DNA from: Planococcus glaciei | GTDB lineage: Bacteria; Bacillota; Bacilli; Bacillales_A; Planococcaceae | NCBI RefSeq assembly: GCF_900099655.1 | Contig: NZ_FNDC01000011.1 | Span: 62,001-126,000 of the forward strand | Reading direction: 5' to 3' | Length of the DNA: 64,000 nt | Shown here: positions 57,674 through 64,000 of the stretch, in pieces | How the letters are laid out: the number at the start of each line of letters is the position of its first letter | Numbering within the stretch: the stretch's first letter is position 1 | Translations under genes and position numbers: made by a program | Notes under the pieces: model-generated | Told to the model about the DNA's origin: nothing | What the model saw: only the letters and a program-made list of their open reading frames with translations | Databases searched by the model: none

Positions 57674-59620
57674 ATGAGCAGAAAAGACGTAAAAATCAAG
57701 TTTCCAAACGGTGGACAAAAAAGTTTCGAACAAGGGATATCGCTGAAGGAAGTTGCGGAATCCATCAGTTCCAGTCTGAAAAAGAAATCGGTCGCAGCGA
57801 TCGTAAACGGTTCAGCTATGGATCTTCAAAGAAAGGTTGAAAGTGACGCGGAAATTAACTTTGTAGACTTGCATTCACCCGAAGGCGCTGAAATTATGCG
57901 GCATTCGGCGGCCCATATTATGGCCCAGGCTGTCAAAAGGCTTTATGGAAAAGTGAATTTTGGTGTGGGACCGGTGATCGACAACGGCTTCTACTACGAT
58001 TTCGACTTGCCGCATTCGCTGTCGGAACTGGACTTGGAAAAGATAGAAAAAGAGATGAAAAGGATTGTTTCGGAAAACGTGAAGATTGAACGGCAAGAAG
58101 TGCCACGGGAGGAAGCAGAAGAGATATTCAGAGAAGATCCATTGAAATTGGAATTGCTGGCTGATATTCCGCAAGAAGAAGCGGTGACTGTGTACCGGCA
58201 AGGAGAGTTTGTTGATTTATGCCGAGGACCGCATATGCCGTCCACTCATTTTTTGAAAGCTTTTAAACTGACTCATGTTTCCGGTGCATACTGGCGCGGC
58301 GACAGCAGCAACAAGATGCTGCAGCGGGTATATGGTGTTGCTTTTTCCGAACAGAGCCAATTGGAGGCGTACTTTCATATGCTTGAAGAAGCGCAGAAGC
58401 GGAATCACCGCAAACTCGGGAACGAATTGGAGCTGTTCATGTTTTCGGAAGAAGCCCCGGGCATGCCGTTTTATTTGCCGAATGGCCATGTGATTCGCAA
58501 TGAGCTGGAACAATTTTTGCGGGGGCTCCAGCAGTTTTACGATTACCAGGAAGTCAGGACTCCCATCATGATGAACCGCCGGCTTTGGGAAAATTCAGGG
58601 CACTGGGATCACTACAAAGAAAATATGTATTTTTCCGAAGTGGATGACCAGGCGTTTGCGCTGAAACCGATGAACTGCCCTGGCCATATGCTGATATTCA
58701 AGGACAAGCTCCACTCCTACCGCGACCTGCCCATCCGGCTATCAGAGTTCGGACAAGTCCACCGCCATGAGTTCAGCGGGGCTTTGAACGGCATGCTCCG
58801 CGTGCGCGCATTCTGCCAGGATGATGCACATATTTTTGTAAGGCCGGACCAGATTGAATCCGAAATAACTGCTGCTTTAAAACTGATTGATGAAGTATAT
58901 TCGGCTTTTGGATTCGAGTATGCCATCGAGCTATCCACTCGGCCGGAAAAGTATATGGGAGATGAGCAACTATGGGTTGAAGCGGAAGGTGCTTTAAAAA
59001 ACGTCTTAAACAAACAGGGCTATAACTACCGCATCAATGAAGGCGACGGTGCTTTTTATGGACCGAAGATTGATATCCATATTAAAGATGCGTTGAACCG
59101 GAGCCATCAATGTGCGACAGTCCAATTGGATTACCAGATGCCAGAGAAGTTCGATTTATCTTATATGGATGCGAACAACCAAAAAATGCGGCCGGTTGTC
59201 ATCCACCGGGCTGTTTTTGGATCAATTGACCGGTTCCTTGGCATTCTCATCGAGCATTTCAGCGGCGCATTTCCTGTCTGGCTCGCGCCTGTCCAAGCCC
59301 AGATCATTGCTGTTTCAAATGAGCACCATCTGGAGTATGCAGAAGAAGTCCGAATGGCATTAAAGAAAGCCGGCATCCGGGTGAACCTGGATGGGCGCAA
59401 TGAAAAACTTGGATATAAAATGAGAGATGCCCAAATGAAAAAAATCCCTTTCATCCTGGTTGTTGGGGACAACGAAAAAGACAGCGGACAAGTAAATGTC
59501 CGCTCGCATGGAGATAAGGAATCGAGAGCCATGGCTGTCGAAGAATTCATTCAGCAAGTGGCGGCTTTAGCCGAATCAAAAAGTTTATACATGAAGCAGG
59601 AGCAGCCTGAGTTTAGTTAA
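57674..59620 (+). CDS. thrS: Threonyl-tRNA synthetase
   Basis: A 648-residue class II synthetase: TGS domain (1-63), editing domain with HSAAH (about 77-81), catalytic core with zinc-binding Cys in MNCPGHM (about 336), motif 2 (RHEFSGALNGMLRVRAFCQDDAHIF region), motif 3 (GSIDRFLGILIEHF) and C-terminal anticodon-binding domain. It charges tRNA-Thr and hydrolyses Ser-tRNA-Thr. The start is ATG 57674 after GGGGTG and AGG. The longer frame running back into the T-box is not coding. Tandem T-boxes recall thrZ of Bacillus subtilis, so this could be the second, starvation-induced ThrRS. Confidence 0.96.
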   Translation: MSRKDVKIKFPNGGQKSFEQGISLKEVAESISSSLKKKSVAAIVNGSAMDLQRKVESDAEINFVDLHSPEGAEIMRHSAAHIMAQAVKRLYGKVNFGVGPVIDNGFYYDFDLPHSLSELDLEKIEKEMKRIVSENVKIERQEVPREEAEEIFREDPLKLELLADIPQEEAVTVYRQGEFVDLCRGPHMPSTHFLKAFKLTHVSGAYWRGDSSNKMLQRVYGVAFSEQSQLEAYFHMLEEAQKRNHRKLGNELELFMFSEEAPGMPFYLPNGHVIRNELEQFLRGLQQFYDYQEVRTPIMMNRRLWENSGHWDHYKENMYFSEVDDQAFALKPMNCPGHMLIFKDKLHSYRDLPIRLSEFGQVHRHEFSGALNGMLRVRAFCQDDAHIFVRPDQIESEITAALKLIDEVYSAFGFEYAIELSTRPEKYMGDEQLWVEAEGALKNVLNKQGYNYRINEGDGAFYGPKIDIHIKDALNRSHQCATVQLDYQMPEKFDLSYMDANNQKMRPVVIHRAVFGSIDRFLGILIEHFSGAFPVWLAPVQAQIIAVSNEHHLEYAEEVRMALKKAGIRVNLDGRNEKLGYKMRDAQMKKIPFILVVGDNEKDSGQVNVRSHGDKESRAMAVEEFIQQVAALAESKSLYMKQEQPEFS

Positions 59621-59664
59621 TTATCGATTGATGATTTTTTATCATCTGGATGCGCTCATTCAAA

Positions 59665-59707
59665 AAGAGGATTTCCTTCAAAAATAAGATGGAAATCCTC
59701 CTTTTTT
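59665..59707 (+). terminator. Terminator of thrS
   Basis: GAGGATTTCC / GGAAATCCTC stem with a 14-base loop and CTTTTTT. Confidence 0.87.
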
Positions 59708-59823
59708 GAGGTTTATAATAATAAAATAAGGGAATTCAGAATATTAAGAACATATGTTCCTGTGAGGGATTTTAATTATACATATTGCTGTGCCAATAGA
59801 CCAATCGAATGGAGAAGGTGAGA

Positions 59824-60825
59824 ATGTTGGAATCTGCAAAACAGTTGCCCAGATCAGACTTCCTGGCCATTGAAGCAAAAGGTCTTGTGAAAATTTACGG
59901 AAAGCAGCGCGCCGTTGATGGAGTAGATTTGGCAATCCCTAAAGGAATGGTTTACGGGTTTTTAGGACCGAATGGTGCGGGAAAAACAACGACAATCCGC
60001 ATGCTGGCCACTTTATTAAAGCCGGACGCTGGAGTTGCCCATGTTCTTGGTCATGACCTCGGCAAGGAGAACGATGAAATCAGAAGCCGCATCAGCTTGA
60101 CAGGACAATACGCTTCGATCGATGAAGATTTAACGGGGATGGAAAACCTCACCATGATGGCAAAACTGATGGGCTACAGCCGCCGTGAAGCAAAAATGCG
60201 TGCAAGTGAACTATTGAAAGCTTTTGGCTTGGAAGAAGCGGCCAAACGCCAAGTGAAAAAGTATTCAGGAGGAATGCGCCGCCGCATTGATATTGCCGCC
60301 AGCATTGTCGTAACGCCGGATTTGCTGTTTCTCGATGAACCGACCAGCGGATTGGATCCGAGAAGCCGCAACCAGGTGTGGGATATAGTCCGTATGCTTG
60401 TAGGTTCAGGAACGACTGTGCTGTTGACAACTCAATATTTAGAAGAAGCGGATCAGCTGGCGGACCGGATTGCCGTCATCAATAAAGGGAAGATCATCGC
60501 GGAAGGGACAAGCAGTGAATTGAAAGCCGCCGTAGGAAGCGGCACATTGAATATACAGCTAGTCCGTCCGGAAGACCGCGTGCGAGCAGGGAATTTGCTC
60601 CAACAAAAGATCTTAACAACTGTCCATCATTCCGGCGATTCCGCGTCGGTGACTGCTCAGATCAACGACCCCGCCCTAGTCGCCGAAGCCATAAGCGAAC
60701 TGGCAAGAGAAGGAATAGCCATCAGTGACTTTTCTTTCGGGAGACCCAGTCTTGATGAAGTCTTTCTTTCCTTGACCGGGCATAGTGCCGAAGGAGAAGC
60801 GGATGCTGAGGAGGAGACATTATGA
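59824..60825 (+). CDS. DrrA-type ABC exporter ATPase
   Basis: A 333-residue ATPase of the daunorubicin-resistance (DrrA) family. Walker [10 protein letters not shown], signature [15 protein letters not shown], Walker [17 protein letters not shown]-loop [21 protein letters not shown], and the extra C-terminal domain (about 235-333) with [18 protein letters not shown], the CREEM-like DrrA tail. It powers drug or lipid export with the following permease. The start is ATG 59824 after GGAGAAGGTG. It overlaps the permease gene (ATGA). Confidence 0.9.
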   Translation: MLESAKQLPRSDFLAIEAKGLVKIYGKQRAVDGVDLAIPKGMVYGFLGPNGAGKTTTIRMLATLLKPDAGVAHVLGHDLGKENDEIRSRISLTGQYASIDEDLTGMENLTMMAKLMGYSRREAKMRASELLKAFGLEEAAKRQVKKYSGGMRRRIDIAASIVVTPDLLFLDEPTSGLDPRSRNQVWDIVRMLVGSGTTVLLTTQYLEEADQLADRIAVINKGKIIAEGTSSELKAAVGSGTLNIQLVRPEDRVRAGNLLQQKILTTVHHSGDSASVTAQINDPALVAEAISELAREGIAISDFSFGRPSLDEVFLSLTGHSAEGEADAEEETL

Positions 60826-61664
60826 CCGATTACATCGAACAAGATGCGTCAAGAACAGTGGAATTTCCCATGTCTGAAACCATTGCTTCGAGCAAACGCC
60901 CTGCTCGCCCTACCGTATTAGCGACCATTGGAGCTTTCGCCACCCGTGCATTGTTGCGCATCAAACATGTGCCGGAGCAGATGTTTGATGTTACGTTATT
61001 TCCGGTTATTTTCCTGCTTATGTTCACGTATTTATTCGGCGGCGCCATTGCGGGTTCAACTGCTGAATACCTTCAATTCCTGCTGCCCGGGATTCTTGTC
61101 ATGACCGTGTCGCAGATTACGATGTACACCGGCATCGATTTGAACAACGATATCCGCAAAGGTATTTTTGACCGCTTCCGCACCTTGCCGATCTGGCTGC
61201 CTGCTGCGTTGATCGGGGCATTATTGGTGGATGTCATCCGCTATTCCATCGCTTCCATCATCATGATTGGCCTCGGTCTGTTGCTTGGATTCCGGCCGGA
61301 AGGCGGATTTATCGGAGTAATGGGGGCTCTTGTGTTGATTCTCATTTTCTCATTCAGTCTTTCGTGGATTTGGACAGCTTTAGGATTGATTGTGCGGTCC
61401 GAAAAATCATTGATGATGCTCAGTTTTCTTGTCATGATGCCGTTGACCTTTATCAGCAATGTCTTTGTAGACCCGTCCACTTTGCCGTCCTGGCTGCAAG
61501 GTTTTGTGAGCATCAATCCGATATCCATCCTCGCCACCGCCGTCCGCGGTTTTATGCATGGAACGGTCACAGCCGAACAAATCATTTGGGTGTTGGTTGT
61601 TTCGGTGATCCTGACTGCCATCTTTGCGCCGTTTACGATGTATCTGTACCGGAATAAAGAATAA
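60822..61664 (+). CDS. DrrB-type ABC-2 exporter permease
   Basis: A 280-residue ABC-2 permease with six membrane segments, including [31 protein letters not shown] and a conserved [20 protein letters not shown] block. It forms the export channel with the DrrA-like ATPase. Its ATG overlaps the stop of the ATPase gene (ATGA), with GAGGAGGAG upstream, so translation is coupled. Confidence 0.9.
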   Translation: MTDYIEQDASRTVEFPMSETIASSKRPARPTVLATIGAFATRALLRIKHVPEQMFDVTLFPVIFLLMFTYLFGGAIAGSTAEYLQFLLPGILVMTVSQITMYTGIDLNNDIRKGIFDRFRTLPIWLPAALIGALLVDVIRYSIASIIMIGLGLLLGFRPEGGFIGVMGALVLILIFSFSLSWIWTALGLIVRSEKSLMMLSFLVMMPLTFISNVFVDPSTLPSWLQGFVSINPISILATAVRGFMHGTVTAEQIIWVLVVSVILTAIFAPFTMYLYRNKE

Positions 61665-61675
61665 AAGCTTTTTAG

Positions 61676-61712
61676 AGAGAGAAGTTGAGTTTATTACTCA
61701 ACTTCTTTTTTA
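61676..61712 (+). terminator. Terminator of the DrrAB operon
   Basis: GAAGTTGAGT / ACTCAACTTC stem with loop TTATT and TTTTTT. Confidence 0.88.
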
Positions 61713-61768
61713 TATGGAAGCTCGGTTTCTGCAAATCGATTTTTCCCTTATTTCTACCAATAGATTAG

Positions 61769-61777
61769 TGTTATAAT
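61769..61777 (+). promoter_or_regulatory. Extended -10 promoter of the SDR gene
   Basis: TGTTATAAT about 70 bases before the SDR start; the -35 region is weak, as usual for extended -10 promoters. Confidence 0.55.
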
Positions 61778-61849
61778 AAGATCGTCCGTTAGTTTGAATA
61801 TTCCGATTAATAAATTACGTAAATTGATGTTATTAAGGGAGGAAGTTCA

Positions 61850-62620
61850 ATGGAAAATTTAGCAGGCAAGGTGGCAATTGTAACAGGCGGGGCATCTGGA
61901 ATTGGATACGCCATCGTTCAACGTTTATTGGAAGTAGGAGCAAATGTAGCTGTAGCGGATTTAAATGAAGAGAAATTAAGCAAAATGGAAAAGCTACATA
62001 ACGGCGCACTTATCAGTTCAGTCACCAATGTCACTAAAGAAGCGGACATCAAAGCACTTGTAGCAAAAACAGTGGAAGCTTTTGGCGGTTTGGATTATGC
62101 CTTTAACGTAGCAGGTGCTTCAAAACCAGGGGCTATAGTTGATCAAAGCGAGGAAGACTGGGATTTTACAGTCGATCTGTGCTTGAAAGGTGTGTTCCTT
62201 TCCGTTAAGCATGAAGCTAAATATATGAAGGATCACGGCGGAGGTTCAATTGTAAACATCGCTTCATTAAATGCACACGTTCCAATGTTTTATGGGGCGG
62301 CTTATTCGTCTGCAAAAGCGGGTGTAGAAATGCTGACGAAAAATGCAGCCTTGGAATTAGCCCAGCATAATATACGTGTCAATGCCATTTTGCCTGGTCT
62401 GGTCATGACACCTTTGACTCAAGGTTTGACGGAAGTTGAAGCGATCAATGATGCCTATATGGATCGAATTCCCATGCGGCGTGCTGGAACACCAGATGAA
62501 ATGGCTGGACCTGCAATGTTTTTAATTAGCGGCGATGCATCCTATGTAAACGGTTCGAGTCTGATTGTGGACGGCGCATGGGCAGTTAGCGGTTATCCGG
62601 ATTTGAGCAAGTTTATGTAA
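61850..62620 (+). CDS. Short-chain dehydrogenase/reductase
   Basis: A 256-residue classical SDR: cofactor motif TGGASGIG, Asp at the end of strand 2 (VADLNEE) implying NAD(H), NVAGA, catalytic Ser in VNIASLNAH and YSSAK, and the C-terminal NGSSLIVDGAW block. It oxidises or reduces a secondary alcohol or sugar; the substrate cannot be told. Monocistronic, with an extended -10 promoter and a terminator. ATG follows AGGGAGGAAG. Confidence 0.88.
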   Translation: MENLAGKVAIVTGGASGIGYAIVQRLLEVGANVAVADLNEEKLSKMEKLHNGALISSVTNVTKEADIKALVAKTVEAFGGLDYAFNVAGASKPGAIVDQSEEDWDFTVDLCLKGVFLSVKHEAKYMKDHGGGSIVNIASLNAHVPMFYGAAYSSAKAGVEMLTKNAALELAQHNIRVNAILPGLVMTPLTQGLTEVEAINDAYMDRIPMRRAGTPDEMAGPAMFLISGDASYVNGSSLIVDGAWAVSGYPDLSKFM

Positions 62621-62634
62621 GTTATCTAAGGAGC

Positions 62635-62672
62635 AAAAGCTCAAGCATGAAATCATGCCTGAGCTTTTTTAA
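62635..62672 (+). terminator. Terminator of the SDR gene
   Basis: AAAGCTCAAGCATGA / TCATGCCTGAGCTTT stem with one mismatch, ending in TTTT. Confidence 0.85.
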
Positions 62673-62775
62673 CTGGTTTTTGTTTTCGCCACATTTAGAA
62701 AAGAATAAATAGATTTTTTCATATTGAATTGATTTTTTAAGGGGACAAGCGTAAAATTCCAAAAGTGGTCAATAT

Positions 62776-62799
62776 AAAGTACTTTAATTAAAGTACTTT
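62776..62799. promoter_or_regulatory. Perfect 24-bp palindrome upstream of the YhgE-like gene
   Basis: The half AAAGTACTTTAA is followed by its exact reverse complement. It lies 39 bases before the start of the membrane-protein gene and after a separate terminator, so an operator for a dimeric repressor (TetR-type regulators are common with YhgE proteins) is likelier than a terminator, although T-residues do follow. Confidence 0.6.
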
Positions 62800-62838
62800 T
62801 TTAAAAATTAAATTCAATTTGAAAGAAGGAAAGCGAGA

Positions 62839-64000
62839 ATGAAGTTTACTCAGTTTTTAAAAACAAAAGGAGCCATTGCGTCCATTTTTATGGGAATCTT
62901 TTATGCGGTCGCCATGCTTGGCATTTTCATCCCCGGATATTCGGCTATCCCGAATAATGTCGATCAAATGCCGATTGCCATGGTCAACGATGACACCGGG
63001 CAGTACGGCACCATGATTTCTGAACAGCTGGCGGAAAAACTGCCATTCAAAGAAATCGAAACAGGTTTGACCAATAAACAGGCAACGGAACAACTGGAAA
63101 AAAACATGCTGGCATTGGTCATCCATATTCCTGAAACTTTTTCGGCTGATATGCAAAACGGGGAGACTTCTTCCAGCATTGATTTTACAACGAACGGGGC
63201 CAGCTCCACAGTCGTTTCGTCTACCATGACGTCAATTGTCAATCAGATCAACACACGATTAAGCAACCAATTATCGACTCAAACGGCACAAGGGGTTTTG
63301 ATGAACTTGAACATCCCGGAAGCGCAGGCCACAGAGATGGCGGAAATGATTGAAACGGCTTATGTCGGAAATATGGTGACCATCAACGAAGTTCCGGCAG
63401 GCATGCACAATAATATGCTGCCGATGTTCTTTACGATGGCCGGCTATACCGGAGCGATGATCGGTGCGATGCAATTGGTCGCTGCTTTCCGGGAAAGCCG
63501 GGGCAAAGCAAGCAAGACGCGCCTATTCCTGTATGTTCAATTAACTGCTTTGTTAATTGCTGTGGTGTCTTCTGTAATCGGTGTCAGTGTCGCCTATCTG
63601 GTGAGCAGCCACGGAGCAGAAATGTTCGCAGGCCTCGCCGCGCAGCAAATTTTGAATTATATGGTGTGCTTTAACTTCACGGCAATCACGATTTTCTTAT
63701 TGGGTGAAGGCGGCATGGTTTTGAACTTGCCGATCCTCTTGATCCAAACACTGGCGAATGGTGCGACCATGCCTCGGGAAATGATGTATTTGCCGTATGA
63801 ATGGATGAGTTACATCTCCCCAATGTATTATTCAGTACAGGCCTATATGGCCAACTTATACGGCAGTGTAAGTGCTGAGCCATTCCAAGTGATGATGGCA
63901 ACAATCGGCGGAGCAGCTTTAATCATTAACATCCTGATTGTGGCTTTGTTCCATAAACCTGTTCCGGTTGCAGAGACGGAAGCGAAGGCAGAGACTGTTC
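62839..64000 (+). CDS. YhgE/Pip-type ABC-2 membrane protein (partial, DUF3533-like)
   Basis: An open frame of 387 codons that runs off the window end, so the C-terminus is missing. ATG follows AAGAAGGAAAG. An N-terminal membrane helix (IASIFMGIFYAVAMLGIFIPG) is followed by an extracytoplasmic domain (about residues 35-190; MPIAMVNDDTGQYG, LVIHIPETFSADMQ) and four or five membrane segments from about residue 195 (MLPMFFTMAGYTGAMIGAM onwards). This is the layout of YhgE/Pip and DUF3533 proteins, relatives of ABC-2 permeases involved in export or secretion. A drug-export role near the DrrAB genes is inference. Confidence 0.82.
   Translation, partial: MKFTQFLKTKGAIASIFMGIFYAVAMLGIFIPGYSAIPNNVDQMPIAMVNDDTGQYGTMISEQLAEKLPFKEIETGLTNKQATEQLEKNMLALVIHIPETFSADMQNGETSSSIDFTTNGASSTVVSSTMTSIVNQINTRLSNQLSTQTAQGVLMNLNIPEAQATEMAEMIETAYVGNMVTINEVPAGMHNNMLPMFFTMAGYTGAMIGAMQLVAAFRESRGKASKTRLFLYVQLTALLIAVVSSVIGVSVAYLVSSHGAEMFAGLAAQQILNYMVCFNFTAITIFLLGEGGMVLNLPILLIQTLANGATMPREMMYLPYEWMSYISPMYYSVQAYMANLYGSVSAEPFQVMMATIGGAALIINILIVALFHKPVPVAETEAKAETV

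Overview
The window looks like chromosomal DNA of a low-to-moderate-GC Bacillota from the Planococcaceae (Planococcus/Planomicrobium/Sporosarcina-like). The basis is gene content: Bacillus-type Spo0M, class III fructose-1,6-bisphosphatase, MenA, an RsbR-family STAS protein, a BceRSAB module, T-box and S-box leaders, strong GGAGG ribosome sites, frequent TTG/GTG starts, and a CstR very close to the staphylococcal protein. The genus is an inference. I found no phage, transposase, rRNA, tRNA or CRISPR.

Layout. 1-7.5 kb: Spo0M, two small paralogous unknown genes, an MFS exporter, an O-methyltransferase, an IsdG-like protein, a basic protein behind a double TGTATACA operator, a micro-ORF copying the C-terminal end of CcsA/ResC, a lipoprotein, a membrane protein and a second MFS protein. 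7.8-13.6 kb: a reactive-sulfur cluster controlled by CstR, with six CstR-type operators, DUF302, cstR, two DsrE proteins, two rhodaneses, a TusA-rhodanese fusion, a rhodanese/metallo-beta-lactamase gene broken by a stop codon, TusA and a TSUP permease. 14.4-19.5 kb: a complete nikABCDE-type importer behind a perfect Fur box. 19.7-21.1 kb: small membrane proteins and two decayed genes. 21.1-24 kb: a P1B-4 metal ATPase and a YkuS-YtxH fusion protein. 24.1-25.8 kb: a SAM-I riboswitch driving a flavin-dependent monooxygenase.

26-34.9 kb: ctaB, a TetR/MFS drug-efflux pair, a cluster of small envelope proteins, fbp, an RsbR paralogue and menA. 35.2-39.7 kb: bceRSAB, with a BceR box placed between the sensor and the transporter. 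39.8-45.9 kb: OsmC-like protein, a Fur-regulated siderophore-binding lipoprotein, a MerR regulator with two tandem HlyC/CorC proteins whose leaders share a covarying hairpin, and uppP. 46-56.4 kb: an HtpX-like protease fused to ankyrin repeats, an exact 20-bp-period repeat array, an SDR/acyl-CoA-ligase pair, several hydrolases, a MaoC-like protein and cardiolipin synthase with a probable ATT start. 57-64 kb: thrS behind two tandem T-boxes, a DrrAB-type ABC exporter, an SDR, and a YhgE/Pip-type membrane protein preceded by a perfect 24-bp palindrome and cut by the window end.

Themes are sulfur and metal homeostasis (CstR, S-box and Fur control), envelope stress and drug resistance (BceRSAB, UppP, Cls, efflux pumps), and a noticeable number of otherwise intact frames interrupted by one stop codon (7890, 11530, 20336, 20918). 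The best candidates for undescribed biology are the distributed CstR regulon with its broken central enzyme, the 20-bp repeat array, and the conserved hlyC leader hairpin.
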